From: Telopea speciosissima
Taxonomy: Eukaryota > Streptophyta > Magnoliopsida > Proteales > Proteaceae
Reading direction: 5' to 3'
Length of the DNA stretch: 64,000 nucleotides
Assembly: GCF_018873765.1 (NCBI RefSeq)
Contig: NC_057923.1
Span: forward strand, 9,498,413 to 9,562,412
The notes beneath the pieces were generated by a model. The model was not told the origin of the DNA, did not search any database, and was given only the letters and a program-made list of their open reading frames with translations. The position numbers and the translations under genes are program-made. Numbering within the stretch: the stretch's first letter is position 1; each line of letters starts with the position of its first letter. Shown here in pieces: positions 35,501 to 44,989 of the stretch.

Positions 35501-37244
35501 GTTTGATTTGTTAGTATTTTCTGTTGATCATTAAGAATCGCCTAGAGTTCCTTCTGATAATAATTATTTGCAGTTAAGGGCTTCTTATGTGATGTTATGT
35601 GAAACCAAATTGGCCTGACTTTATTGCTTTTTATGTGGGTGTTCAGATTCTTGAAATGGATACTTACAGGTACCATGGACACTCCATGTCAGATCCAGGG
35701 AGCACCTACAGAACACGTGATGAGATTTCTGGTGTGAGGCAGGTTGGTAATCCCTTGATATTTTATTCTCCGATATGTGAATTTTGTCAGTCCTTCGTTT
35801 TAGAGATTGAAGTCTCTATCTTTTCTTGGCTGTTGTGCTTTCCAGGAGCGTGATCCTATTGAAAGAGTAAGAAAGTTGATATTATCTCATGAGCTTGCCT
35901 CTGAGAAAGAGTTAAAGGTATTTATCGCACTTTAGGTTTTCAAAACTCAGTTTATGTGATTGAAGAAAGTTTCGTGTCTCCCCCCGCTCCTCTCCTACTC
36001 TCTCAGTTTGTAGGATCCAATTACCTCTTGCAGCTGCCATCCTGGCCACATATATCCAAAACAAAGAAAATTCTTAAAATGAATTTTCCTCAAGAGTTGA
36101 ATGAAATGTGTATCGAATTATTTTACAGGATATTGAGAAGAATGTCAGAAAAGAAGTAGATGATGCAATTGCAAAAGCCAAGGTGAGAAGCACTAAATGT
36201 TGGATGCCATTGAGTTATTTTTGTTAGGCATCTCTCTCTCTTAGCTTTAATGTTTATACTGTTTTAGCTTGCATACATGCCTTTGTGATTGAACCTTGAA
36301 TTCTTACTTTTCCTTTCTCTAACCTCTGTGTTACCAGGAAAGTCCAATGCCCGATCCTTCTGAAATGTTCACTAATATATATGTCAAAGGTTATGGAGTC
36401 GAGGTAATTTTAGTCTCTAATTTGCTCTCTAGAGCACTTATTTCTGAAATGATCCTTTAGACATACCTTCTTGTGCCCTCCTTTAAAAGGTTTTCCTCAA
36501 CTTGACTACATTGTTCTTAAGACGTACTGGTGGAAACTGGGGTGTGTTCTAGCCTTTTGGGTATGACTGCCTGGACATGAGACAATGATTGAGGAAAGAA
36601 CAAGTGCTATTAATGTGGTTGCATAATACCAGGAAGGCATGTTACTTGGTGGTATATCTTTTATTTGAAGCACTTGGTGTCTTGTTTTAGGCCATTCTTC
36701 CCACTTTTACGAAGACCCGGAATTGTTACAGTTAATTGGAGGTCTTGGATGGTCCAATTGTCAGAATTTGATGGTCTGTTGACTATTTAGTAGTCCTTGA
36801 CCAATCATGCACATCTGTACATGATTGAGTGAGGGAAAGAGTTCAACCATATTATGGGGTGGATGGAGCCTTGCATAGGTGCTAAAAGTAGCAATGATCA
36901 AGATGTCATCACTATTTTGGAAAGCAACATCCTCCTGAATTTTGAAATGGATATTGTTTTCCAACCTTTTGTATTGCATTACAGTAAAAACATTCTTCCT
37001 CTTTCTAATTCTTATGAAGTTTGTATTGATTTTCAACAAATACTGAAAATTTTTTTAACGGCGAAACAAACGCAGCCTAAGGAAGCCCAAACCCAGAACA
37101 ATTACCATCTGTTGCAACACTTACAAAGGAATGGATTTCCCAAAACACATCCTATCTTAGGCCTGACTCCACCTGACTGACATGGATTGGTTGTTGCAGG
37201 CATTTGGACCTGACAAGAAAGAAATGAGAGCAGTGCTTCCTTGA
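14542..37244 (+). CDS. PDHA1: Pyruvate dehydrogenase E1 component subunit alpha, mitochondrial (8 exons)
   Basis: Exons: 14542-15253, 15371-15450, 16977-17054, 35647-35742, 35846-35917, 36129-36182, 36338-36403, 37200-37244. All introns are GT-AG, the frame is continuous, and the product is 400 residues, close to the plant family norm (~390-395). The subunit binds thiamine diphosphate and decarboxylates pyruvate in the matrix, as an alpha2beta2 E1 feeding the E2 lipoyl arm. Residues 1-~36 form a Ser/Arg-rich mitochondrial presequence. The TPP motif runs from GDG (206-208) to ENN (234-236). [10 protein letters not shown] (299-308) is the regulatory phosphorylation loop targeted by PDH kinase. 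The C-terminus reads [13 protein letters not shown]. Intron 3 is about 18.6 kb and full of transposons, yet the exons on both sides are intact, so the gene is probably functional. Confidence 0.95.
15451..16976 (+). other. PDH E1-alpha intron 2
   Basis: A 1,526-bp T-rich intron between a GTAAGT donor and an AACAG acceptor. No transposon boundary was recognised. Confidence 0.7.
17736..18013 (-). repeat. 3' LTR of the Copia element
   Basis: 278 bp, ends TGTTAG and CTAACT on the minus strand; pairs with 24459-24736. Confidence 0.92.
18728..20021. mobile_element. Non-autonomous hAT element nested in the Copia element
   Basis: Inverted ends CAAGGTTCGA (left) and TCGAACCTTG (right) are bounded by an exact 8-bp direct repeat ACAGTCCT (18720-18727 and 20022-20029), the hAT hallmark. 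It interrupts the RT region of the Copia element, so it is younger. Near its ends are repeated ACTCGG / ATCTCGCC motifs; no transposase is present. Its middle is a long fold-back (about 19015-19763). About 200 bp near its left end recurs at about 32940-33110. Confidence 0.85.
19015..19763. repeat. Long inverted repeat (hairpin) inside the hAT element
   Basis: The left arm (about 19015-19310) includes GATTTTAGCAATCTTGGACTT, and the right arm (about 19322-19763) starts with its reverse complement. The outer parts also pair (CTTATTTATGCCTAATATCA against TGATATTAGGCATAAATAAG). The right arm carries about 100-140 bp of extra sequence. The loop is only a few bases, so a transcript could form a hairpin of roughly 300 bp. 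Confidence 0.8.
24459..24736 (-). repeat. 5' LTR of the Copia element
   Basis: 278 bp, next to the primer-binding site at 24447-24458 (minus strand); pairs with 17736-18013. Confidence 0.92.
24830..25925 (-). mobile_element. Second Copia relic: LTR edge, RNase H and RT parts (fossil)
   Basis: After an LTR-like edge, ACACTCCCCCTCAAGTTGG near 24964 is again a Copia polypurine tract on the minus strand. Pieces of RNase H and of the RT C-terminal region follow (for example [20 protein letters not shown] and [16 protein letters not shown] at about 25434-25655). It is heavily broken and only distantly similar to the younger element next door. Confidence 0.75.
25963..26325 (+). pseudogene. rrn16: Plastid 16S rRNA fragment in the nucleus (NUPT)
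   Basis: The stretch follows the 3' third of chloroplast 16S rRNA: GAGCGCAACCCTCGTGTTTA, AAGCCGGAGGAAGGTGAGGA, GGGTCGCGATCCCG, GGGCCTTGTACACAC, CCCGTCACACTATGGGAGCT and CCTTAACCGCAAGGAG in the right order. It carries many substitutions, so it is an old nuclear transfer, not a working gene. The rest of the rRNA operon is absent. Confidence 0.93.
26332..26490. other. Possible small TIR element remnant
   Basis: GGTTTACCAAACGC at 26380 and GTTACCAAACGCAGCC at 26478, with TTCTGGAACCAGTTCTGGAAC between, resemble the ends of the 'xxTTGATAACC' elements, but no boundary could be fixed. Confidence 0.3.
26491..28130 (-). mobile_element. Decayed Copia remains (integrase scrap and leader)
   Basis: About 26497-26560 on the minus strand encodes [19 protein letters not shown], a Copia integrase signature. 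Sequence to about 28130 keeps only weak coding character, with a C run and a GA repeat at 27411-27462. It is probably the rest of the relic at 24830-25925, separated by the plastid insert and neighbouring sequence. Heavily broken. Confidence 0.5.
28131..29061. other. Intron 3 spacer with simple repeats
   Basis: A (GGGGT)n run at 28214-28247 and a (TC)n run at 28407-28428. Around 28900-28985 the sequence resembles a LINE 3' tail (TGCAATAAAATTTTGCC then an A-rich end). No gene. Confidence 0.45.
29650..30326 (-). mobile_element. LTR-like block (fossil)
   Basis: Read on the minus strand it starts TGTTGGGCCTTTGATC, has a TATA-like CTATATAAG about 330 bp in, then an AATAAA signal, the order of an LTR U3-R-U5. 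The right boundary and a target-site duplication were not found. A 23-bp stretch (CTTGATATTACTCACAAGGC) is duplicated at 29840-29883. Confidence 0.4.
30791..31768. mobile_element. Non-autonomous hAT-like element
   Basis: An exact 8-bp direct repeat AGTAACCA (30783-30790 and 31769-31776) flanks ends TAGTTCAAAATCTC (left) and, in reverse complement, CAAGGTTTAAAATCTC (right). The inner parts contain repeated TTTCGGT motifs. No transposase frame. It belongs to the same 'CAAGGTT' end group as the element at 18728. Confidence 0.72.
32170..32890 (-). pseudogene. Captured TORTIFOLIA1/SPIRAL2-like gene fragment, split by a MITE
   Basis: Minus-strand reading gives [20 protein letters not shown] near 32880-32820. 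After the MITE at 32607-32793 it gives [30 protein letters not shown] and [20 protein letters not shown], then [20 protein letters not shown] and [20 protein letters not shown] (32447-32330), and in a shifted frame [20 protein letters not shown]. These are consecutive HEAT-repeat segments of TORTIFOLIA1-like microtubule-associated proteins. Stops, at least one frameshift and the MITE make it a pseudogene. Intron-free joining of these segments fits either one long exon or a captured cDNA piece. Confidence 0.82.
32607..32793. mobile_element. MITE with CCAAGGTTT ends, inside the TORTIFOLIA1-like fragment
   Basis: The left end is CCAAGGTTTAAAGTATCGG and the right end in reverse complement CCAAGGTTTTAAGTATC. 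The interior is made of ATCGGTATCGG-like motifs. It cuts the HEAT-repeat fragment between DSAVK..ACIDDG and VTAMAS, so it arrived after or with the capture. Confidence 0.7.
32895..34008. mobile_element. hAT-like element relic related to the one at 18728
   Basis: About 32940-33110 shares long blocks with 18790-18955 (GGGTTTTAGACCTA, GAAACTTGGTA, CAGCCTATTTTAGGCCATTT, AATGGCACTATC). The right side near 33900-34000 has ACTCGTCAAGATCTCGCGAG, like the right end of the 18728 element. Between them, minus-strand 33730-33290 reads as a low-complexity tail ([20 protein letters not shown], then [18 protein letters not shown]), perhaps the C-terminal end of a hAT-type transposase. Boundaries are approximate. 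Confidence 0.5.
34640..35646 (+). other. Intron 3 sequence before exon 4
   Basis: T-rich sequence without recognised element ends, closing in the acceptor before [13 protein letters not shown]. Confidence 0.6.
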
Positions 37245-38383
37245 AGTTGGAACTGAGATGGAGGATTTAACTCCCAAGTCTAAAGAAATAAAAAAAGATG
37301 GAGATGATTGTGTTCTATATAGGCTATTGCCTTTGCTTGTAACCTGCCCTTTTTGTTGTATAGGAAATTGATTCTTCTCAAAGTTGCTGTTGAGGTCTTA
37401 TGTTTCAGTCACGGCCTTGTTATTACATTAGTCTTTTCCGCGGTGAAATATCTCATTAGATTCTTGCCTAGCATTCAGGATGCTCTGCAATTCATTTTTG
37501 GCATGGAGGGTTAATTTTTTATGTATTCTTTCTCTCTCTCTCTCACACACACACACTAAAACACATTCATGTATTAATGTTGGGGTGTTGAAATGACCAA
37601 GGTTAAGTATACAACAGATGATTTTCATTATTGTGGAGGTGCCCTTAATCAATAGGGTTGTTTTGATCATGTTTGGTCCCCAAGTCCCATCATCCCCATC
37701 AGTCTGGCCCATTTGGTGGCCATCCCCCGCATCCCACCAGAGTCCAAACTCCGAACTCCAAACCCTACTCAACTCCTTGGCTTTTAGCAGCAGAAGATCT
37801 AATTTGTTAGAGAATCCTATGCTGACACCCATGAGTCCATGACTTAACCCACACACACCACCTCTCTCTTCTTTTTCCCTTCCTTTTATAACCCATTTTA
37901 TAATTCATGACAGTGCATTCACCTACCATTAACAAGTGGTACCAACAAATACTAATAATTAAATAGAAAAGAGGGGAGGTGGGGTGACCCAAAAACTGAA
38001 GCCAAAATGAGAAAGAATGATTAATGAATCTGAACTGTAAACAAAGGAAGGAAATAGAAAGAAATATATGGATATAGGAGTCTTTTGGCATGTAAAGGAT
38101 TGGAGCTTCCCCTTCTGTTCCGTTATTGTTACCTACTTACCTTCAACTTAATCATAAATAAAGCTCCTCTTAGATGGTTTTGGTTTTCTAACTTTGGCTT
38201 TTGATCAAACAAACTCTTCAATTTTCAAAAGCAAGGGAAAAATTAATTAAGGGCGCACATTCTTTGTCCGGGAGCGCATCTGGGCGCATGCTATGCCCAG
38301 CCACATGAGGCGGAACATGGGCGACGGTCATTTTGCTGTTCACCCTATGTGCCTGGACTTTATCCCCAACATATATATAGGGA
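37245..38383. other. 3' flank of the PDH E1-alpha gene
   Basis: An AATAAA lies about 40 bp after the stop. A (TC)n/(AC)n run sits at 37528-37557. The minus-strand frame around 37428-37856 is open, but I recognise no protein in it. Confidence 0.4.
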
Positions 38384-38690
38384 ATTGGAGGTGTTCGGCC
38401 TTTGGTCGACTAATTTCTTCAGGGCTCATACACGACCCCACAACACACACCGCACACGGATCGAGAGATACTAGACCCCTCATGTTCACTAAGAGTTTCC
38501 TCTCAGAGGGATGGCTCCAAGGGGGAAGGCGGAATCAAACTCAGGAGATACTGAGTCCCTCATATTCACCAGAAACTTTCCTCTCAGACGGATGGCTCCA
38601 AAGGGGAAGGCGGAATCAAACTCAAGACCTTCAGCTTCCTTAGACCTCGTCCCTTATCGACCGTGCTGCCTCTTGGGTTTTCGCCTAATT
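38384..38690 (-). mobile_element. tRNA-like repeat (possible SINE) with an 80-bp internal duplication
   Basis: On the minus strand, GGCAGCACGGTCGATAAGG and CTTGAGTTTGATTCCGCC resemble tRNA A- and B-box regions. The block containing GATGGCTCCAA and GGCGGAATCAAACTCA occurs twice, about 80 bp apart. Related sequence (GGCTCGTGTATGACCCCACAA) recurs at 51705-51725. No target-site duplication found. Confidence 0.4.
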
Positions 38691-40813
38691 ATATTTAAGG
38701 AATACAACAGTGACCTACCTCTGAGCTGAAAAAGAAAGAGCATATCCTCCTCCGTGGGTATGTGCCTATGTGGGTATGTGAATGTAACCACTCACCTAAC
38801 TAACTGCCACACGTAGAGCGAACTAAGAAGTAGTTAAGGGTCAATTGGCACTTGGCAGTTGGATTTTAGAAACCAGACATGCACGGAGTGGGGGCAGTAA
38901 CTGCCCTCACTAATGTTTTTTTCGTTTTTAAAGCAGCTCTGCCCCGAGGTCGTCCATGACCGAGTCTGTCTCCACACACACAGGATTAATATTTGAACTG
39001 TTATTATATGAGAATAAGTCTATATATAATTAAGGCAATTATATATTATAACTCCTCATTACCATTTATACCAATTAGTTATCCCTTATTAAAACATAAA
39101 ACCACGTTTTCGTCAACCCTCTCTCTTTCTCTCTCAGGGAGGAAGGTCATCAACTGCCGAGTCCACCTATAACTCGACAACAGTAATTGTCAAAATCCAA
39201 AATCAAAAGTTTTGGTTTTCAGAATTTCAGATTATGTACCCTCACTTGGCATGGAAAATTTTCACCTCAATTTGCTTGTCCGTCAATTTCCTCAATTTCA
39301 TTTAATAGAGCAAAGTGGATCCCATTTGAACAGTATATTCGGGCAAAGGATAGGATAGGGTGATCATTTTCACCCCTTATTAGATGGAATTGAGAAAATT
39401 GACGGACAGGTAAATTGAGGGGATAAAGATCCCACTTGGCATTGGTTTCATTCTCCCTCCCTCCCATGGTTTTAGTGCACGGTATCATAACGGGTATCGT
39501 TCAATTTAGAAACTGATACGGTATTGGATTGATCATATGGGATAAATTTATCCTTTATTCTTCTTTAAAAATATATTTTTGATCATTTTACCCCTAGTAT
39601 CGGGATCGATTACTTACTAAACCGGTACCACCTTATTTCCATCCCTACCCCCCACCACTAAACTCTTTCAAACAAAAAAAATTTAGAGTATTTATTTTCA
39701 AAAATTGAACTATTAAATAGATTTCTTATTATTGATATTGATGCAATCAAATTAATTTTTATTTCTTGAAAAAAAAAAAAAAAATCTATTTATTCATTAT
39801 TTCATGAAATCAATCCAAAATTAAAATATAAATTATTCCAAATCTGACCTAAATCTAGAATACATTCTGAAATAGTTAGTGGTGCACGTGATCACATGGT
39901 GGGAGGTGTGGAGTTGGCCCCCATCTCGACTCTCTCTCTCTCTCTCTCTCTCTATCGAGGGCTACCGTATTCTACTCTCCACTCTCGATCGTAGTCTTCT
40001 ATTGTAACTCAGGAGGAGGACTCCGGAGTTAATGAAGCAGTGGGGTGGTTTGGTGGGGATAGACTGTGAAGGGCCCACCCACCTTAGCTGTCAACATCAC
40101 TTCACAGCTGGTTACCTTCAATGCCCTTCTGTCTTCTAGTCATAATAATAATAATAATACCAATATAGATCTAATAAATTATATGGAAAGCCATAACTAC
40201 TTAACCAGAGAAAATTGGAAATCAAATATTTTCTTTCTTGTTTTTTTTCTTAAAAAAAATCATATATTCCCGAAATTTATTGAAATTTTCCTCAGCCACA
40301 GACATGTGTACTATGTTAAATTTTGTACAAATCCAGCAAGGATTACTACTGTAAAGAAAGACGTATTCCTGGCATGCAGAGAGAGAGAGAGAGAGAGAGA
40401 ATAGTGCTTTTGAGAATGTGTTAATGGAGGAGTTTCTCTCAGTCCCTCATCTCTCTTTCTCTCCTTCTGCAACGAATTTCTGAAGAAAAAATGAGGGCAA
40501 AACCTAACTCCCAAGCCATCAACAAGTAATCTCTTTTCTCTGTTCTTGATTTGTCTCCATTTGAGAACCTTTCCTACCCAAAAGCCAAAACCGCGTTTTC
40601 ATGAGAAAAAGATACTAAAGCACCGCGTTTCTTCGAAACTTTCTTCTGGGTTTTCTGTATTCATAGTAATCACTTCTCTCTCTTTCTCTTATTTCCCTTT
40701 CTTTTCGCAAAATATCGTTTTGGTTCTACTTGAATCCTTTTCTTGATCACTATTTTAATGCAAACTCAATCTTTTTCTTGATCACTCCACTCTCTGTGTC
40801 CTTCCTCTGAACT
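38691..40813. other. Upstream region of the GATL gene
   Basis: Mostly AT-rich, with CT runs at 39928-39951 and GA at 40379-40400, and a pyrimidine-rich leader from about 40440. A 'GGTATCGTT..GATACGG' patch near 39480-39620 looks like a worn CCAAGGTTT-type MITE. No gene found. Confidence 0.4.
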
Positions 40814-41986
40814 ATGTCTCTTCTCCAATCCCGATCATTTCTATCTCTCTTCACAATCCTTTCTCTTCTTCTCTTTCTCTCCCGTTGTTCTTACGCGATT
40901 AGGTCTCTCCCTGCTACGGATTCTTGGGATAAAGAAAACTACCATGAAATTGGTGGATTTCCCGATGGATTATTGCCCACCTTCGCCGAAGCACCTGAAT
41001 ACCGAAACGGCGCTGAATGTCCCATTTTGGTACCTAATTTTATGGAATCGCCGCAGTGTTACCCAGATCATGTTCGCATCGCCATGACTCTCGATAGAGA
41101 GTATCTCAGGGGTTCCATGGCTGCTGTTCACTCTGTTCTCAAGCATTCTTCGTGTCCCGAACATGTCTTCTTTCACTTCGTCGCTGCAGAATCCGATTCG
41201 GCTGATCCTATGGTCCTCTCCCGACTCGTTCGCTCGACTTTTCCCTCCCTCAATTTCAAGGTTTATCTCTTCAGAGTCGATGCCGTCAAGAATCTCATCT
41301 CTGCTTCAATCCGGCAAGCGCTCGAGAATCCGCTCAACTACGCGAGGAACTATCTCTCCGACATACTCGAGCCCTGTGTTCACCGTGTGATCTATCTTGA
41401 CTCCGATGTCATCGTTGTAGACGATATTAGGAAGCTTTGGGAAACCTCGCTTACTGGGTTGCGCGTCATTGGAGCACCAGAGTATTGTCACGCTAATTTC
41501 ACCAAGTATTTCTCTGATGGTTTCTGGGCTGATCCGACCTTGTCGAGGGTTTTTAATGGCAGAAAGCCCTGCTACTTCAATACCGGTGTGATGGTTATGG
41601 ATCTTGACAGATGGAGGCAAGGAAATTACGGGAAGAAGATTGAGGGTTGGATGCAGTTGCAGAAACGCAGGAGAATTTACGAGTTGGGTTCCCTTCCACC
41701 ATTCTTGCTGATTTTTGCTGGAGATGTTGAGCCTATTGACCACCAATGGAACCAACATGGTCTCGGTGGGGATAATGTGGTGGGTAGTTGCAGAACTTTA
41801 CATCCCGGCGCTGTGAGTTTGCTACATTGGAGTGGGAAGGGGAAACCATGGGTGAGACTTGATGCAAAGAAGCCATGTCCTCTTGATTTGCTGTGGGAGC
41901 CTTACGATCTCTACAGACCTCAACAGCAACAACAAGTAGTATTGGTCTCACTACAAATGTCGATTACTTGGCTTTCTTCATTGTAA
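40814..41986 (+). CDS. GATL: Galacturonosyltransferase-like protein (GATL, GT8)
   Basis: An intronless 390-residue frame. Residues 1-~28 form a hydrophobic signal/anchor segment ([20 protein letters not shown]). The GT8 core runs from [20 protein letters not shown] through HFVAAESD to the metal- and sugar-nucleotide-binding DSD (196-198, in [12 protein letters not shown]). It continues with [31 protein letters not shown], and the C-terminal [12 protein letters not shown] and [11 protein letters not shown] motifs. The length and the single exon both fit the GATL family. GATLs act in the Golgi/ER on pectin or xylan synthesis; Arabidopsis PARVUS/GATL1 is the best known. The exact GATL subtype cannot be told here. 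The poly-Gln tail followed by hydrophobic residues at the end is unusual for the family. Confidence 0.93.
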   Translation: MSLLQSRSFLSLFTILSLLLFLSRCSYAIRSLPATDSWDKENYHEIGGFPDGLLPTFAEAPEYRNGAECPILVPNFMESPQCYPDHVRIAMTLDREYLRGSMAAVHSVLKHSSCPEHVFFHFVAAESDSADPMVLSRLVRSTFPSLNFKVYLFRVDAVKNLISASIRQALENPLNYARNYLSDILEPCVHRVIYLDSDVIVVDDIRKLWETSLTGLRVIGAPEYCHANFTKYFSDGFWADPTLSRVFNGRKPCYFNTGVMVMDLDRWRQGNYGKKIEGWMQLQKRRRIYELGSLPPFLLIFAGDVEPIDHQWNQHGLGGDNVVGSCRTLHPGAVSLLHWSGKGKPWVRLDAKKPCPLDLLWEPYDLYRPQQQQQVVLVSLQMSITWLSSL

Positions 41987-42439
41987 TCAGAATTTTTATT
42001 CATTTTCTTTGATTCTTTTTGACAATTCAGAGTGATTCTTTCACTTAATTTTGTATAGAGTAAAGATTAGAAGCAAAAACCCTTCAAGATATTGAGATTG
42101 GGTAATTTTTTCTTTGTATAATCATTTTCTTTGGAGGTGAATTTGATATCTTCTTTCCATCTCTCCATTTGAGGGTTTGTCTTCTCTTTTTCTCCATTAA
42201 GATTCGTTCTTTCTAAATTGTTTGTGTTTCAGAATGATGAATTTGTTTTTATTGACTCTGCAAAAGAATCACAACTGTGCTCTGCTACTTCTGTCTAATA
42301 AACACAAGTGGACATATTTGGTTTTTTTTTTTTTGTTCTTTCGATACAAATGCTGAATTGGGATTTGGAGCTATGAGTTGTCATTTCAGAACTACAGTTT
42401 CCTTCATTACTTTGCCAGGGAGATGGTGAGGCTGTAGGC
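41987..42439. other. 3' flank of the GATL gene
   Basis: T-rich, no further gene. Confidence 0.4.
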
Positions 42440-43500
42440 CATGCTAGTTCATGGCTACTCTGCACCATTTCTATGAAAATTAATGGAAAATTTTCCATAG
42501 ATAAGAACAGTTTCGATTTTTTGATGTTGGAAATTGGAATATGGATGGAAGCTTGAGGTGTCTTTCTATGTAGGAGACCAATTAAACATGGAAACTATTA
42601 AACTGATGTGAATAAATTAGGAAATAAATACATTATATTGACAGAAATGTATGACAGAATATTCAAAGTTTCAAACACATATTATAAAGAAGAATATACG
42701 TGTTCAAAAGCAATTTAAAAAATCTCTGATAAGGTCAATCCCAAAAAAAAACTGATCATTCCTTAGATCTGTGCTTGAAATATGGATATGACTTTGATTT
42801 TTTCTCAAATTAAGTAGAGCACATGTATCACAAATATATTGTTATTCAATTAAAAGGAGGTGTTAAATTTGTTTCTTCATCCAAGGTGGGCTCTTTTTCA
42901 GGATGATTTCACGGTTTATGCTCTGTAGTTTCTTTTGCTTGTCAATGAATTTTTTTTACACACCCAACCCCCCTACCCTCCCCCCACCCCCCAAAAAAAA
43001 ATCCCCTAGATTTCAGATCAATTTTAGTGAATGATAGAGACTATTCTTGTATTATTGGTAAGTTGGGATGCACCTATGTATTATTGTAAAAATGTATAAA
43101 ACAACAATGACAATTTTTGATAATGACATAATGATAAGTCATTTTCAAATTAAAAGGAGGTATCAAATTCTAAATACACATATAACTCTTTTTTATAAAT
43201 TGATGATGTAATATATGTAATCATGTAGAGTTGTAAGCGATGACATGTTCAAATCTCTCAAAATATGATTTATATTGTATGGCCAAATGTTCTCTGTGAC
43301 CAGAGGGGGGGCATAGGTTGCGCCCAGACATATAAGAATGGCAAGCCCATGTTGCTCTGTGGGACAGAAAACATCACCCTATATTGTATATAATGTAGAA
43401 AGAAATCAATTTGAGGAATGATAAGGTGAAGGGGATCCTATATGAGATCTCACTTCTTCAACTCCCAAGACCAACTTCGTGGTAACGTATTTCACTCTCT
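42440..43500 (+). repeat. Segmental direct duplication, copy A
   Basis: Shares ordered blocks with 44990-46130: GGAATATGGATGGAAGCTTG, CACATGTATCACAAATATAT, GTAGAGTTGTAAGCGATGAC, ATGTTCAAATCTCTCAAAAT and AGATCTCACTTCTTCAACTC. No coding function is seen in either copy. Confidence 0.75.
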
Positions 43501-43835
43501 CAATAAAATAAACGGTCAATTACTATCACTCCCCTATAAGTAGCCTATATTTATTAAAACACCCCTACTCTTAACCTTTCCCATATTCCCCCAAAAATAC
43601 AACTTTCACCGCTCCTCCCCTAATATTTATAAAACTCTAAATTATCCCTGGTATCCTCCCTCTCCTTCCAACAGTCCACCGCCACCCTACCACCACTCCC
43701 TACCCTGCCCTCTGCTTCTCTCCCCAAATTACCCTTAGTACCCTCCTTCTCCCCCTTGATTGTCCCTTTACTAAATCTTTCCTCCTTTTTACTTTTTCTC
43801 CAAACGTTGTTGCGATCATGCATCATTGGTAGAAA

Positions 43836-43956
43836 GAGTGCTCAAGAGACAGAAGCAAAAGGACTTCTCAAGAGACTACATAGAGCAAGATCCTTAAACT
43901 CCGTTAGCATCGACATTTGGACTGACTGTACTAATCTTGTAACCTGGGTGGAGTAG
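43836..43956 (+). pseudogene. RNase H-like (LINE RVT_3) fragment inside the MULE
   Basis: Reads SAQETEAKGLLKRLHRARSL then IDIWTDCTNLVTWVE, resembling the E..A...GL..A....V..ESDC..LV core of plant RVT_3 RNase H domains. Too short to function; either captured from a LINE or an older insertion. Confidence 0.55.
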
Positions 43957-43974
43957 GATCGAAAAAGCTCATGT

Positions 43975-44148
43975 CCTGCAGTGGCGGGAGCTGGAGCGTT
44001 CAGCCCAGCAAAACCACAGCAAAAATAAGGGTAAGGTGGTCATTTGACAGGTGGGTTCCACCTGGACCCCACATGTGAAATGACCACCCCACCCCCTGTT
44101 TTTGGGTGGTTTTCATGGGCTGGACACTCCAGCTCCCGCCACTGCAGG
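43975..44148. mobile_element. Palindromic MITE nested in the MULE
   Basis: The ends are perfect inverted copies (CCTGCAGTGGCGGGAGCTGG at both ends, read inward), with further pairing toward GGTGGTCATTT. No clear target-site duplication. Confidence 0.7.
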
Positions 44149-44989
44149 ATAGGAGCCAAATCCGAGTAGGATACCTTTCTTTCCAGTCTTTTGGACATTA
44201 GATCTGTTTTGAAAATTTTTGAAACTGTACACATTAACCAAACAAATAGATCTTATATCCAACTAGCTCATCAGCTGGCCTAACTAGTAGTTGTGTAGTC
44301 AAAAGAGTGCACGTATACATGGATGGTGATGTTTCCTTTTCTCTTTAGTTTTAATGCATCTTTCTTTCTTTCTATCAAAAAACTAAAAACATCGGATGCT
44401 TTCCTGGGAATGCTGTTCATTTGGAGCATTGATGCATCCATTGTCAAATACAGTGGACTCGAGCTCATCATTTATGACTACGTCCCTTGTGGCGGTGATG
44501 GATTGAGCTTCTCTCCCGCGTGGGACGATCTCTAGCGCACATCGTCCGGTTAGGAAGGCCTCGATCCACATGCCACTGCATTGGGATGCATGTGGCGATG
44601 TGAATCCGAGCTCCCCAGTTGCACGATGTGCGTTGGACAACGTCCGACGTACAAGTGCGTTGGAGAGGAGCCGGATCCGAGGGCGATGGACTGTTGTAAG
44701 GAGAATATGAGAGGAGAGGGAAGGGTACCACGGGTAATTTGGTGTTTTAAAGATACTAGGAGAAAAGGAAAGGCGGAATTTTATTTATTGGGGGGAAGCA
44801 GAGGAGAAGTTAGAGTAGGAGAGTTTAGTAAATATAAGCTAAATATAGAAGAGTGATAGTAATTGCCCCTAAAATAAAAGAGAATCAAACTCTTACCTCT
44901 TGTAAATCATTTTGAATCCTTGTAAACATGTAAAGCAATATAGAACAGGGGGTGCAACAGGGTCGGGTTTTTGAAAACCGGCCGGGTGC

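Larger units (their letters stand above)
17055..35646 (+). other. Giant intron 3 of the PDH E1-alpha gene (~18.6 kb)
   Basis: Donor GTGAGT at 17055 and acceptor TTCAG ending at 35646 join exons in phase 0 (NGPL to ILEMD), the correct E1-alpha sequence. In order it holds a Copia element with a nested hAT, decayed Copia remains, a plastid 16S rRNA fragment, a 5.6-kb MULE-like element with captured gene parts, and plain intron sequence at both ends (17055-17730 and 34640-35646). Confidence 0.9.
43513..44869. mobile_element. Non-autonomous MULE with 9-bp target-site duplication
   Basis: TIRs: left CGGTCAATTACTATCACTC; right in reverse complement GGGGCAATTACTATCACTC. Similarity extends about 180 bp inward (TATATTTA..AAA, then CTAAATTATCCCTGGTA / CCAAATTACCCGTGGTA). 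The exact 9-mer TAAAATAAA flanks both ends (43504-43512 and 44870-44878). No transposase. Inside are an RNase H-like fragment and a palindromic MITE. Confidence 0.82.

Noticed and set aside
37428-37856. 142-residue open frame on the minus strand downstream of the PDH gene
   Set aside because: Low-complexity ends (GA repeat), no recognised domain, and no supporting splice or start context.
43756-43830. Start of an open frame before the RNase H-like piece
   Set aside because: The first residues fall within the MULE inverted repeat and are not part of the domain.
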